Positions 30,271 to 38,592 of a DNA stretch of 64,000 bases are shown here, in pieces. The translations under genes were made by a program, and so were the position numbers. The DNA comes from Pseudomonas floridensis (lineage in GTDB: Bacteria > Pseudomonadota > Gammaproteobacteria > Pseudomonadales > Pseudomonadaceae). How positions within the stretch are numbered: position 1 is the first letter of the stretch; each line of letters opens with the position of its first letter. Where the stretch lies: NCBI RefSeq assembly GCF_002087235.1, contig NZ_MUIO01000002.1:62001-126000 (forward strand). The letters are read 5' to 3'. Under the pieces are notes generated by a model that saw nothing but the letters and a program-made list of their open reading frames with translations, was not told where the DNA came from and made no database searches.

Positions 30271-31170
30271 ATGTCATTGCCCCAGCACGTAAGTCTCGTC
30301 GAAGTCGGCCCGCGCGACGGGCTGCAGAATGAATCACGCCCGATCAGCATCCAAGACAAGGTGCGCCTGGTGGATGACCTCACCGCAGCAGGTATCGGGC
30401 ATATCGAAGTCGGCAGCTTCGTCTCGCCGAAGTGGGTCCCACAGATGGCCGGCTCGGCGCAGGTCTTCGAGCAGATACAGCGGCGTGAAGGCGTCATCTA
30501 CTCGGCGCTGGCGCCCAACCTGCGCGGCTTTGAAGACGCGCTGTCCGCAGGCGTTCGGGAGGTGGCGGTGTTTGCGGCGGCCTCCGAAGCGTTCTCGCAG
30601 CGCAACCTCAACTGTTCGATCAGTGACAGCCTCGAACGCTTCGCGCCCATCATGGAAGCCGCGCGCCTGCACGGCCTGCGTGTCAGGGGCTATGTGTCCT
30701 GCGTGCTCGGCTGCCCGTATGAAGGACGCGTCTCCCCCGAGCAAGTGGCCGCCGTGGCCAATGAACTGCATGCGATGGGCTGCTACGAGATCTCGTTGGG
30801 TGACACCATCGGCACCGGCACACCCGGTGCAACCCACGCGCTGTTCAATACGGTGGCCGGACAGATTCCGCGCGGCAAACTGGCCGGGCATTTCCATGAC
30901 ACCTATGGCCAGGCACTGGTGAACATCTACGCCAGCCTGGAAGAAGGCATCCATGTGTTCGACAGTTCGGTTGCGGGCCTGGGCGGCTGTCCCTATGCCA
31001 AGGGCGCCAGCGGCAACGTCGCCACGGAAGATGTGCTTTATATGCTCGAGGGCATGGGCATCGAAACCGGCATCGATATGGACCAGGTGATTCAGGCGGG
31101 CCAGAGAATCTGCGATGTCCTGCATCGCAGCAATGGCTCACGTGTCGCACGGGCGCGGCTGTCTGCATGA
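30271..31170 (+). CDS. mvaB: Hydroxymethylglutaryl-CoA lyase
   Basis: A 299-residue TIM-barrel lyase that cleaves HMG-CoA into acetoacetate and acetyl-CoA, the last step of leucine breakdown. The catalytic metal-binding EVGPRDGLQNE motif is at about residues 11-21, the HFHDTYGQALVN segment binds the divalent metal, and the family signature SVAGLGGCPYAKGASGNVATED contains the reactive Cys. An AGGTAG ribosome site precedes the ATG. In P. aeruginosa the equivalent liuE is reported as the last gene of liuRABCDE, whereas here it sits directly behind liuR and is separated from liuA by the small RNA region. Confidence 0.94.
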   Translation: MSLPQHVSLVEVGPRDGLQNESRPISIQDKVRLVDDLTAAGIGHIEVGSFVSPKWVPQMAGSAQVFEQIQRREGVIYSALAPNLRGFEDALSAGVREVAVFAAASEAFSQRNLNCSISDSLERFAPIMEAARLHGLRVRGYVSCVLGCPYEGRVSPEQVAAVANELHAMGCYEISLGDTIGTGTPGATHALFNTVAGQIPRGKLAGHFHDTYGQALVNIYASLEEGIHVFDSSVAGLGGCPYAKGASGNVATEDVLYMLEGMGIETGIDMDQVIQAGQRICDVLHRSNGSRVARARLSA

Positions 31171-31193
31171 GGGTGTCAACGGTCGGCCCGCGG

Positions 31194-31210
31194 TGCGACA
31201 AGTTGTCGCA
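31194..31210. repeat. 17-base inverted repeat after mvaB
   Basis: TGCGACAAGTTGTCGCA has two perfect 8-base arms around a single central G. It lies 24 bases after the mvaB stop and just before the CbrB-type repeat. There is no following T-run, so it is more like a protein-binding dyad than an intrinsic terminator. Confidence 0.5.
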
Positions 31211-31213
31211 GAG

Positions 31214-31254
31214 TGTTACCCTACGTCGCGTCCTGTCGAGACAAACGGGTAACA
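31214..31254. promoter_or_regulatory. TGTTACCC / GGGTAACA inverted repeat, candidate CbrB enhancer site
   Basis: TGTTACCC at 31214-31221 and its exact complement GGGTAACA at 31247-31254 are 25 bases apart. TGTTAC/GTAACA half-sites are the reported type for the CbrB enhancer protein. The site lies about 83 bases before the -24 element at 31337, a normal distance for a sigma-54 enhancer. Confidence 0.68.
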
Positions 31255-31336
31255 CGGAAACAATCGGCGGCAAATCTCAAGGTGTCGTGAACCTGAAATC
31301 TTAACAAAACCTTGTTTTAAAAGGGATTTTAAAAAC

Positions 31337-31352
31337 TGGCACGGCTCCTGCT
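31337..31352 (+). promoter_or_regulatory. Sigma-54 (RpoN) promoter of the CrcX candidate
   Basis: TGGCACGGCTCCTGCT matches the -24/-12 consensus TGGCACG-N4-TTGCW with a single change (C for the first T of TTGC). The expected transcription start is about 12 bases past the -12 element, at roughly 31363-31364, where the A-rich transcript begins. Confidence 0.8.
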
Positions 31353-31363
31353 ATATCTCTTGT

Positions 31364-31745
31364 ACAACAAAAATAAAAACACGCAGCAATCCAATAAAAA
31401 CAACACGTACCGGCTCTGACATAACAAGAACAACACGGACAGAGGCGTAGCTAACAGATTTTTTTGGAGTGGATAGCTTTTCTGAACCGCTTGATTGCAG
31501 GCCGTTCGCAGTCAGACAGAGAACAATAAAACTGCCAAAAAGGCGGCCACCAGACTGACTGGATCGATACGATAAAAGGCTTATCAGCGCTCAAAAAAAT
31601 ACGTTTGCTCTTGGTCCCGTCTAGGGATCGCTCAAAAAAGATGTGAAAGGTCAGGCCGACAAAAACAACAACAGGCCGCCTGAAAACAAAAAAAGAGCAT
31701 GTGAAGAAAACCTTGAAGGGGAGCCCAGGCTCCCCTTCGTGCTTT
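31364..31745 (+). ncRNA. crcX: CrcX/CrcZ-family small RNA sequestering Hfq (with Crc)
   Basis: A stretch of about 380 bases with no credible ORF lies between a sigma-54 promoter and a strong stem. Six A-rich motifs of the Hfq/Crc catabolite type (AANAAYAA) are present: 31369-31376, 31396-31403, 31426-31433, 31522-31529, 31661-31668 and 31664-31671 (overlapping). This composition, the promoter type and the CbrB-like enhancer are the hallmarks of CrcZ/CrcY/CrcX RNAs, which relieve catabolite repression by titrating Hfq. P. syringae is known to have CrcZ and CrcX; CrcZ lies next to cbrB, which is not here, so CrcX is the better name. The 5' and 3' ends are estimates. Confidence 0.82.
31715..31738 (+). 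terminator. Stem-loop ending the CrcX candidate
   Basis: GAAGGGGAGC and GCTCCCCTTC form a perfect 10-base stem around CCAG. The downstream sequence has only a short T-run (TTT at about 31743), with TTTT further on, so termination may be less sharp than a classic intrinsic terminator. Confidence 0.65.
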
Positions 31746-31806
31746 GCGGATTTTGATATCCCCCTCTCCCGTCCCAGACCTTATGCATAGCCGGTGAAAA
31801 CCGGCG

Positions 31807-31835
31807 TTGACACTCGTGCAGCTCAGGTTTACGTT
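31807..31835 (+). promoter_or_regulatory. Sigma-70 promoter of liuABCD
   Basis: TTGACA at 31807-31812 is a perfect -35. A 17-base spacer leads to TACGTT at 31830-31835 as a -10. The -10 lies inside the LiuR palindrome. Confidence 0.6.
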
Positions 31836-31843
31836 AACGTAAA
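31828..31843. promoter_or_regulatory. LiuR operator before liuA
   Basis: TTTACGTTAACGTAAA is a perfect 16-base palindrome, of the type described for LiuR in proteobacteria. It covers the predicted -10, which fits repression lifted by a branched acyl-CoA. Its ACGT-N2-ACGT core matches that of the palindrome before liuR. Confidence 0.8.
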
Positions 31844-31861
31844 GGTCATAGCCAATCCGCC

Positions 31862-31869
31862 AAGAATAA
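31862..31869 (+). promoter_or_regulatory. Hfq/Crc catabolite motif in the liuA leader
   Basis: AAGAATAA fits the AANAAYAA motif bound by Hfq with Crc. It is two bases before the CAGGAA ribosome site (31872-31877) and 16 bases before the liuA ATG, placed to block ribosome loading. Confidence 0.6.
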
Positions 31870-31885
31870 AACAGGAACGCTACCC

Positions 31886-33049
31886 ATGAGTTACCCCAGC
31901 CTGAATTTCGCCCTGGGCGAAACCATCGACATGCTGCGCGACCAGTTGCAATCCTTTGTCAGCGCAGAAATTTCCCCTCGCGCTGCGCAGATCGATAAAG
32001 ACAACCTGTTCCCGGCCGACCTGTGGCGCAAGTTCGGTGACATGGGCCTGCTGGGCGTCACCGTTGGCGAAGAGTACGGCGGCGCGGGCCTGGGCTATCT
32101 GGCGCATGTGGTGGCGATGGAGGAAATCAGCCGCGGCTCGGCTTCTGTTGCGCTGTCCTATGGTGCGCACTCAAATCTGTGCGTCAACCAGATCAATCGC
32201 AATGGCAACCCCGAGCAAAAAGCCCGTTACCTGCCGAAGCTGATCAGTGGCGAACACGTCGGCGCGCTGGCCATGAGCGAACCCAATGCGGGCTCAGACG
32301 TGGTATCGATGAAGCTGCGCGCCGACAAGCGTGGCGATCACTACGTGCTCAATGGCAGCAAGACCTGGATCACCAACGGGCCGGACGCAAACACCTACGT
32401 CATCTACGCCAAGACGGACCTGGAAAAGGCCGCGCACGGCATCAGCGCCTTTATCGTGGAGCGCGACTGGAAGGGTTTCTCGCGCAGCAACAAATTCGAC
32501 AAACTGGGCATGCGCGGCTCCAATACCTGCGAGCTGTTTTTCGATGACGTCGAAGTCCCCGAAGAGAACCTGCTCGGCAAACTCGACGGCGGCGTCAGGG
32601 TCTTGATGAGCGGTCTGGATTACGAGCGCGTCGTGCTCTCCGGTGGCCCCACCGGGATCATGCAGGCCTGCATGGACGTGGTGGTGCCCTATATCCACGA
32701 CCGCAAGCAATTCGGCCAGAGCATCGGCGAGTTCCAGCTGATTCAGGGCAAAGTCGCAGACATGTACACCCAGCTCAACGCCAGCCGAGCCTATCTGTAC
32801 GCCGTGGCACAGGCCTGTGATCGCGGCGAGACCACCCGCAAGGACGCCGCAGGCGTGATTCTTTACAGCGCAGAACGCGCGACCCAGATGGCGCTGGACA
32901 CCATTCAGATTCTGGGCGGCAACGGCTACATCAACGAATTCCCTGCGGGCCGGCTGCTGCGCGACGCCAAGCTGTATGAAATCGGCGCAGGCACCAGCGA
33001 GATCCGGCGCATGCTGATCGGCCGCGAACTGTTCAACGAAACCCGTTGA
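31886..33049 (+). CDS. liuA: Isovaleryl-CoA dehydrogenase
   Basis: A 387-residue acyl-CoA dehydrogenase that oxidises isovaleryl-CoA to 3-methylcrotonyl-CoA in leucine breakdown. The catalytic Glu247 is in [12 protein letters not shown], the position used by isovaleryl-CoA dehydrogenases rather than the C-terminal Glu of short-chain ACADs. [19 protein letters not shown] and [33 protein letters not shown] are the family signatures. It starts the liuABCD run, with CAGGAA before the ATG. Expression is probably set by LiuR, the catabolite motif in its leader and a sigma-70 promoter. Confidence 0.95.
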   Translation: MSYPSLNFALGETIDMLRDQLQSFVSAEISPRAAQIDKDNLFPADLWRKFGDMGLLGVTVGEEYGGAGLGYLAHVVAMEEISRGSASVALSYGAHSNLCVNQINRNGNPEQKARYLPKLISGEHVGALAMSEPNAGSDVVSMKLRADKRGDHYVLNGSKTWITNGPDANTYVIYAKTDLEKAAHGISAFIVERDWKGFSRSNKFDKLGMRGSNTCELFFDDVEVPEENLLGKLDGGVRVLMSGLDYERVVLSGGPTGIMQACMDVVVPYIHDRKQFGQSIGEFQLIQGKVADMYTQLNASRAYLYAVAQACDRGETTRKDAAGVILYSAERATQMALDTIQILGGNGYINEFPAGRLLRDAKLYEIGAGTSEIRRMLIGRELFNETR

Positions 33050-33062
33050 TTCCGGAGTCCTC

Positions 33063-34670
33063 ATGGCCATTCTGCATACCCGCGTCAACCTCCGGGATCC
33101 GCAGTTCGTGCTCAATCGCGCGGCCCTGCTGGAACAAGTCAATCAACTGCGGACCTTGCTGACACGCGTTCAGCAAGGGGGCGGTCGCAAGGCACAGGAG
33201 CGGCATACTTCTCGTGGCAAGCTGCTGCCACGCGAGCGGATCAATCAGTTGCTGGACATCGGCTCGCCATTTCTGGAGATCGGCCAGTTGGCCGCCTACG
33301 AGGTATACGGTGAAGACGTTCCGGCAGCGGGCGTGATCGCCGGGATCGGTCGGGTCGAAGGCGTCGAATGCATGATCGTCGCCAACGATGCCACGGTCAA
33401 AGGCGGCTCCTACTATCCGCTGACCGTCAAAAAACACCTGCGCGCCCAAGCCATCGCTCAACAGAACCGCCTGCCCTGCATCTATCTGGTGGATTCCGGC
33501 GGCGCCAATCTTCCTCGTCAGGACGAGGTGTTTCCGGATCGCGAACATTTCGGGAGGATCTTTTTCAATCAGGCCAACATGAGCGCGCAGGGCATTGCGC
33601 AGATCGCGGTGGTGATGGGCTCCTGCACGGCGGGCGGCGCCTATGTTCCGGCCATGGCCGACGAGGCAATCATGGTCCGCGAACAGGCGACGATCTTCCT
33701 GGCCGGACCGCCGCTGGTCAAGGCGGCAACCGGCGAAGTGGTCAGCGCCGAGGACCTGGGCGGTGCCGATGTACATTGCCGCACCTCAGGTGTCGCCGAT
33801 CATTACGCGGACAGCGACGAGCATGCCCTGGCATTGGCCAGACGCTGCATTGCCAACCTCAACTGGCGCAAGCAGGGTCAGTTGAATGTGCAGGCACCGG
33901 TCGATCCGCTGTACGCCAGCGATGAGCTGTACGGAATTGTTCCCACCGAGACCAAGCAGCCCTTCGATGTGCGCGAAATCATTGCCCGACTGGTGGACGG
34001 CTCGGTGTTCGATGAATTCAAGGCACTGTTCGGCACCACACTGGTGTGCGGTTTTGCTCACCTGAAAGGCTATCCGGTCGCGATCCTTGCCAATAACGGC
34101 ATTCTGTTCGCCGAGGCCGCGCAGAAAGGCGCGCACTTCATTGAACTGGCCTGCCAGCGCGGTATTCCCCTGCTCTTTCTGCAGAACATTACCGGCTTCA
34201 TGGTTGGGCAGAAATACGAGGCAGGCGGCATTGCCAAGCACGGCGCCAAGCTGGTGACCGCTGTAGCCTGCGCCAAGGTGCCCAAGTTCACCGTGATCAT
34301 TGGTGGCAGTTTCGGTGCCGGCAATTACGGCATGTGCGGCCGCGCCTATGACCCTCGCTTCCTGTGGATGTGGCCCAACGCAAGAATCGGTGTGATGGGC
34401 GGTGAACAGGCCGCCGGTGTGCTGGTGCAGGTCAAATGCGAGCAGGCTGAACGCAGCGGCCAGGCATTTACCGCGCAACAGCAGACCGAACTGAAACAAC
34501 CGATTCTCGACCAGTACGAGCATCAAGGGCATCCGTACTACTCCAGCGCCCGCCTGTGGGACGACGGGGTCATCGACCCGGCGCAGACCCGCGACATACT
34601 TGCGCTGGCCCTCTCCGCTTCGCTCAACGCCCCTATCGAACCCACCACGTTCGGCCTGTTCCGAATGTAA
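33063..34670 (+). CDS. liuB: Methylcrotonyl-CoA carboxylase carboxyltransferase (beta) subunit
   Basis: A 535-residue acyl-CoA carboxyltransferase. The two crotonase-like halves are visible, with [20 protein letters not shown] in the N half and [27 protein letters not shown] plus [40 protein letters not shown] in the C half, which bind the acyl-CoA and carboxybiotin. With LiuD it makes 3-methylglutaconyl-CoA. It begins 13 bases after liuA, so they form one operon. Confidence 0.96.
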   Translation: MAILHTRVNLRDPQFVLNRAALLEQVNQLRTLLTRVQQGGGRKAQERHTSRGKLLPRERINQLLDIGSPFLEIGQLAAYEVYGEDVPAAGVIAGIGRVEGVECMIVANDATVKGGSYYPLTVKKHLRAQAIAQQNRLPCIYLVDSGGANLPRQDEVFPDREHFGRIFFNQANMSAQGIAQIAVVMGSCTAGGAYVPAMADEAIMVREQATIFLAGPPLVKAATGEVVSAEDLGGADVHCRTSGVADHYADSDEHALALARRCIANLNWRKQGQLNVQAPVDPLYASDELYGIVPTETKQPFDVREIIARLVDGSVFDEFKALFGTTLVCGFAHLKGYPVAILANNGILFAEAAQKGAHFIELACQRGIPLLFLQNITGFMVGQKYEAGGIAKHGAKLVTAVACAKVPKFTVIIGGSFGAGNYGMCGRAYDPRFLWMWPNARIGVMGGEQAAGVLVQVKCEQAERSGQAFTAQQQTELKQPILDQYEHQGHPYYSSARLWDDGVIDPAQTRDILALALSASLNAPIEPTTFGLFRM

Positions 34671-34684
34671 GCCGGGAAATGACC

Positions 34685-35518
34685 ATGACTGCATTCGCGA
34701 CAATTGAACTGATCGACGACCCGCGCGGCTTCGCTACGCTGTGGCTGAACCGCGCCGACAAGAACAACGCCTTCAACGCACAGATGATTCGCGAGCTGAT
34801 CCTGGCGCTGGACCAGGTACAGAGCAATCCGGCGCTGCGTTTTCTTCTAATGCGAGGCCGAGGCAAGCATTTCAGCGCCGGTGCCGACCTGGCCTGGATG
34901 CAACAGGCCGCCGATCTGGACTACGACACCAACCTTGATGATGCCCGAGAGCTGGCCGAGTTGATGTACAACCTCGCCAAACTGAAGATCCCGACCCTGG
35001 CCGTCGTTCAGGGCGCGGCGTTTGGCGGTGCCTTGGGGCTGATCAGTTGCTGCGACATGGCAATTGCCGCTGACGATGCACAGTTCTGCCTGTCCGAAGT
35101 GCGCATCGGCCTGGCGCCAGCGGTCATCAGCCCGTTCGTGGTGCAGGCGATTGGCGAACGGGCTGCGAGGCGTTACGCGCTGACCGCTGAGCGCTTTGAT
35201 GGACAACGCGCTCAGCACATCGGCCTGATTGCCGAGTGTTACCCGTTGCGAGCGCTGGAAGATCAGACATCACAATGGATCGAGACGTTATTGCTCAACA
35301 GCCCACAGGCGATGCGCGCCAGCAAGGATCTGTTGCGAGAAGTAGGCAACGGCGAACTGACGCCTGCCTTGCGACGCTACTGCGAAAGCGCGATTGCCCG
35401 CATTCGCACCAGTGCAGAAGGCCAGGAAGGTCTGCGCGCCTTCCTTGAGAAGCGCACGCCCGGCTGGCAACAGCCTCCTGACCGCAGCACCGCGCAAGAC
35501 AAGGACTCTCAGTCATGA
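34685..35518 (+). CDS. liuC: Methylglutaconyl-CoA hydratase (crotonase family)
   Basis: A 277-residue crotonase that hydrates 3-methylglutaconyl-CoA to HMG-CoA. The oxyanion-hole segments are GKHFSAGADLAWM and QGAAFGGALGLISCCDMAIA, with the acid-base region FCLSEVRIGLAPAVISPF. ATG 34685 is chosen because GGGA lies about eight bases upstream; ATG 34679 is too close to it, and the longer frame from 34556 runs into liuB. Its stop overlaps the liuD start as ATGA. Length and motif order match Pseudomonas LiuC. Confidence 0.92.
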   Translation: MTAFATIELIDDPRGFATLWLNRADKNNAFNAQMIRELILALDQVQSNPALRFLLMRGRGKHFSAGADLAWMQQAADLDYDTNLDDARELAELMYNLAKLKIPTLAVVQGAAFGGALGLISCCDMAIAADDAQFCLSEVRIGLAPAVISPFVVQAIGERAARRYALTAERFDGQRAQHIGLIAECYPLRALEDQTSQWIETLLLNSPQAMRASKDLLREVGNGELTPALRRYCESAIARIRTSAEGQEGLRAFLEKRTPGWQQPPDRSTAQDKDSQS

Positions 35519-37482
35519 GCACGCTTGAACTCACTACGCTACTGGTCGCCAACCGCGGCGAAATTGCCTGCCGCATCATGCGCACGGCGAAAACGATGGG
35601 TCTGACCACGGTCGCCGTCCACAGCGCGATCGACCGGAATGCACGCCACAGTCGAGAGGCCGACATCTGTGTCGACCTGGGCGGCAGCAAGGCCGCTGAA
35701 AGCTACCTGATGATCGACAAGCTGATCGCGGCGGCCAAAGCCATTGGCGCGCAGGCGATTCACCCCGGCTACGGTTTTCTATCGGAAAACGCTGCGTTCG
35801 CCCGCGCCATCGAAGCTGCCGGCCTGATCTTTCTCGGTCCGCCCGCCTCGGCCATCGACGCAATGGGCAGCAAATCGGCGGCCAAATCCCTGATGGAAGA
35901 CGCTGGCGTTCCGCTGGTGCCGGGTTATCACGGTGCCGCGCAAGACCTTGATACCTTCCGCACCGCCGCGCAGCGCATCGGCTATCCAGTGCTGCTGAAG
36001 GCCACGGCGGGCGGCGGCGGCAAAGGCATGAAGGTGGTCGAGCAGGAAACCCAGCTGGCTGAAGCGCTGGCGTCCGCTCAGCGTGAAGCGCAGTCCTCGT
36101 TTGGTGATTCGCGCATGCTGGTCGAGAAATATGTGCTCCAGCCCCGGCACGTCGAAATACAGGTCTTTGCCGACCGGCACGGCCATTGCCTGTACCTCAA
36201 CGAGCGTGACTGCTCGATTCAGCGTCGTCACCAGAAAGTCGTCGAAGAAGCCCCTGCTCCGGGCCTTTCCCCAGAACTTCGCCAGGCCATGGGTGAAGCG
36301 GCCGTCAAGGCTGCACAAGCCATTGGTTACATCGGCGCAGGTACGGTCGAGTTTCTGCTGGACGCACGCGGCGAGTTCTTCTTCATGGAGATGAACACTC
36401 GACTGCAGGTCGAACACCCGGTCACCGAATACATCACCGGACTTGATCTGGTGGAATGGCAGATCCGCGTGGCTCGCGGTGAGCCGCTGCCGATCACGCA
36501 GGCGCAGGTGCCGCTGATCGGCCACGCCATCGAGGTGCGGCTTTACGCCGAGGATCCGGCCAACGACTTCCTGCCCGCAACGGGCACGCTCGAACTGTAC
36601 CGCGAATCCAGAGCGGGTCATGGACGACGGGTGGACAGTGGCGTGGCCGAAGGCGACGCTGTTTCGCCCTTTTATGATCCGATGCTGGGCAAGCTGATTG
36701 CCTGGGGTGAAAACCGGGAGGAAGCACGTTTGCGCCTGCTGGGCATGCTCGATGAATGTGCGGTAGGCGGGGTCAAGACCAATCTGGCCTTCTTGCGCAG
36801 AATCATCGCCCACCCCGCCTTTGCCGCGGCCGAGCTGGATACCGGGTTCATTCCTCGCTACGAGACGCAACTGCTGCCTGCACCACAAGCCCTGCCCGAC
36901 GCGTTCTGGCAAGCCGCCGGCGAAGCCTGGCGCCAGAGCCAGCCGAAACGGATTCGCAATGATGATACTTACTCACCCTGGAGTTCGAACACGGGGTTTC
37001 GCCCGGGTCTGCCTGCGCAAACCTGCTTGCGCCTGGTGTGCAACGGCGAACGCAACAGTGTGCACCTGAGCCCCCATAGCGCTACATCCCATCATTGGGA
37101 TGCAGAATCATTGAGCATTGAGGTCGATGGCATACGCACACAGCATCTGGCAATTCGACGCGGTGCCGATCTGTACCTCAAATGGCACGATGAGCTGTAT
37201 AACATCCGTCAGACCGACCCTGTCGCCCAGGCGGAATCAAACCTCACACCGCATGGTGGTCTGGTCGCGCCCATGAACGGCAGCATCGTGCGCGTTCTGG
37301 TCGAGTCGGGACAGCAGGTGGAAGCGGGTTCTTTGCTGGTGGTGCTCGAAGCGATGAAGATGGAACACAGCATCCGTTCGGCAACCGCAGGCACCGTGAC
37401 AGCACTGCATTGTTGCGAAGGCGATATGGTCAACGAAGGGGCTGTACTGGTGGAGGTTGACGCACACACCCCTATCGTCTGA
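35515..37482 (+). CDS. liuD: Methylcrotonyl-CoA carboxylase biotin-containing (alpha) subunit
   Basis: A 655-residue biotin carboxylase/carrier protein. The N-terminal carboxylase (ANRGEIACRI, then KATAGGGGKGMKVV for ATP binding, FMEMNTRLQVEHPVTE for catalysis) spans about 1-450. A linker domain follows, and the biotinyl domain ends the protein, with the biotin-accepting Lys615 in LEAMKMEHSI. It carboxylates its own biotin with bicarbonate and ATP and hands the group to LiuB. It is the last gene of liuABCD. Confidence 0.96.
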   Translation: MSTLELTTLLVANRGEIACRIMRTAKTMGLTTVAVHSAIDRNARHSREADICVDLGGSKAAESYLMIDKLIAAAKAIGAQAIHPGYGFLSENAAFARAIEAAGLIFLGPPASAIDAMGSKSAAKSLMEDAGVPLVPGYHGAAQDLDTFRTAAQRIGYPVLLKATAGGGGKGMKVVEQETQLAEALASAQREAQSSFGDSRMLVEKYVLQPRHVEIQVFADRHGHCLYLNERDCSIQRRHQKVVEEAPAPGLSPELRQAMGEAAVKAAQAIGYIGAGTVEFLLDARGEFFFMEMNTRLQVEHPVTEYITGLDLVEWQIRVARGEPLPITQAQVPLIGHAIEVRLYAEDPANDFLPATGTLELYRESRAGHGRRVDSGVAEGDAVSPFYDPMLGKLIAWGENREEARLRLLGMLDECAVGGVKTNLAFLRRIIAHPAFAAAELDTGFIPRYETQLLPAPQALPDAFWQAAGEAWRQSQPKRIRNDDTYSPWSSNTGFRPGLPAQTCLRLVCNGERNSVHLSPHSATSHHWDAESLSIEVDGIRTQHLAIRRGADLYLKWHDELYNIRQTDPVAQAESNLTPHGGLVAPMNGSIVRVLVESGQQVEAGSLLVVLEAMKMEHSIRSATAGTVTALHCCEGDMVNEGAVLVEVDAHTPIV

Positions 37483-37618
37483 CAGCGCGTCGCACCTCAA
37501 CGAGGACCCAATGAACAGGACCATGATCAGGCGTCTGATCGTGATCTTGCTCGACAGGAACACCTGGCCACGAGTGGCCTGCGCTGATGGCCCGTTAGCG
37601 GCCCATCAGGCCGACAGC

Positions 37619-37745
37619 CTACTGAGTGGCATCAGTGGTTCTGGTGGCCAGCTTGCGAACCTCGTCAGCCACGACGGCAAAGCCTCTTCCCGCCTCGCCC
37701 GCTCGTGCCGCTTCGATCGCAGCGTTCAGCGCCAGCAGGAAACGT
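37619..37745 (-). pseudogene. Remnant of a methyl-accepting chemotaxis protein signalling domain
   Basis: On the minus strand this segment reads [19 protein letters not shown] followed by [19 protein letters not shown], then a stop at 37619. That is the highly conserved tip of the chemoreceptor cytoplasmic hairpin. About 40 residues remain of what would be a protein of several hundred. Both ends are abrupt, which indicates a deletion or rearrangement scar. Confidence 0.82.
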
Positions 37746-37761
37746 GGTGGCAGTCATTTTC

Positions 37762-37864
37762 CGGGCCATTCCTCTATTACTCTGGCCGACGCTACCTGCC
37801 CACGCCATTGAAGGCGTTCATCGAGTTCGTCAAAGCGCGCCAGGAAACAGGCCATTATCAGTGA
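37762..37864 (+). pseudogene. C-terminal remnant of a LysR-family regulator
   Basis: The plus strand reads FLYYSGRRYLPTPLKAFIEF then VKARQ and a stop, the typical end of a LysR effector domain (YSxRRxLxPxLxAFIxF). Nothing upstream encodes the rest of the protein, and the sequence abuts the chemoreceptor fragment. Confidence 0.68.
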
Positions 37865-37884
37865 TCTACGCCCCTCAGAAACGA

Positions 37885-37911
37885 GAACGCCCTGAACAGG
37901 TCAGGGCGTTC
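37885..37911 (-). terminator. Terminator-like stem after nfuA
   Basis: GAACGCCCTGA and TCAGGGCGTTC form an 11-base perfect stem with a five-base loop, 17 bases past the nfuA stop. There is only a weak TCGTTTC tail in the nfuA direction. Confidence 0.6.
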
Positions 37912-37928
37912 TGCCAGCAAACGGCTTA

Positions 37929-38522
37929 TCAGTAGTAAGCGTTTTCTTTCTGGGTATGGTCCGTCACATCACGCACACCCGACAGCTCGGGAATACGCTC
38001 CAGCAGGGTCCGCTCGATGCCTTCTTTCAACGTGACATCGGCCTGACCGCAGCCTTGGCAACCACCACCGAACTGCAGGACAGCGATGTTCTGCGTGTCC
38101 TCTTCGACCACGTCGATCAGCGTCACCTGACCGCCGTGGCTGGCCAGCCCCGGATTGATCTCGGTTTGCAGGTAGTAGTTGATGCGCTCGTTGATCGGGC
38201 TGTCGGCGTTGACCATCGGCACTTTCGCGTTGGGTGCCTTGATGGTCAACTGACCGCCCATGCGATCGGTGGCGTAATCGACGACAGCATCGTCCAGGAA
38301 GGCTTCGCTGAAACCATCGATCCAGGCCGTGAAGCTTTTCAGACCAATGGCCTTGTCTTCCGGCTTTTCTTCGCCCGGCTTGCAATAGGCGATACAGGTT
38401 TCGGCGTACTGAGTGCCAGGTTGGGTAATAAACACGCGGATGCCGATGCCCGGGGTGTTCTGCTTTTCCAGCAGATCGGCCAGATAATCGTGGGCGGCAT
38501 CGGTAATAGTGATAGCGGTCAT
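37929..38522 (-). CDS. nfuA: Fe-S biogenesis protein NfuA
   Basis: A 197-residue Fe-S carrier from ATG 38522, with GAGGAA before it; the longer reading to 38633 adds unrelated residues. The N-terminal A-type-like domain (about 1-95) lacks the usual three Cys of IscA, as in other NfuA proteins, and the C-terminal Nfu domain carries Cys155-x2-Cys158 in [10 protein letters not shown], which binds a 4Fe-4S cluster at a dimer interface. It delivers clusters to targets under oxidative or iron stress. Confidence 0.95.
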   Translation of the reverse strand: MTAITITDAAHDYLADLLEKQNTPGIGIRVFITQPGTQYAETCIAYCKPGEEKPEDKAIGLKSFTAWIDGFSEAFLDDAVVDYATDRMGGQLTIKAPNAKVPMVNADSPINERINYYLQTEINPGLASHGGQVTLIDVVEEDTQNIAVLQFGGGCQGCGQADVTLKEGIERTLLERIPELSGVRDVTDHTQKENAYY

Positions 38523-38592
38523 GAAAATTCCTCGCAGACGTGCGGGCAGTTTACGCCAATCACCGGCATCACACAAAGTCCTAGTGTTTTTG

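Larger units (their letters stand above)
37483..37928. other. 446-base degraded stretch between liuD and nfuA
   Basis: No intact gene is present. The stretch holds pieces of two unrelated genes on opposite strands, listed separately, plus an imperfect hairpin with CTGATGG/CCATCAG arms (37584-37609). A continuous ORF at 37457-37864 crosses the junction but mixes the reverse complement of one gene with the tail of another, so it is not taken as real. Confidence 0.7.

Noticed and set aside
37457..37864. 135-residue ORF after liuD
   Set aside because: It reads the reverse complement of a chemoreceptor fragment into a LysR tail, so it is a chimera of remnants.
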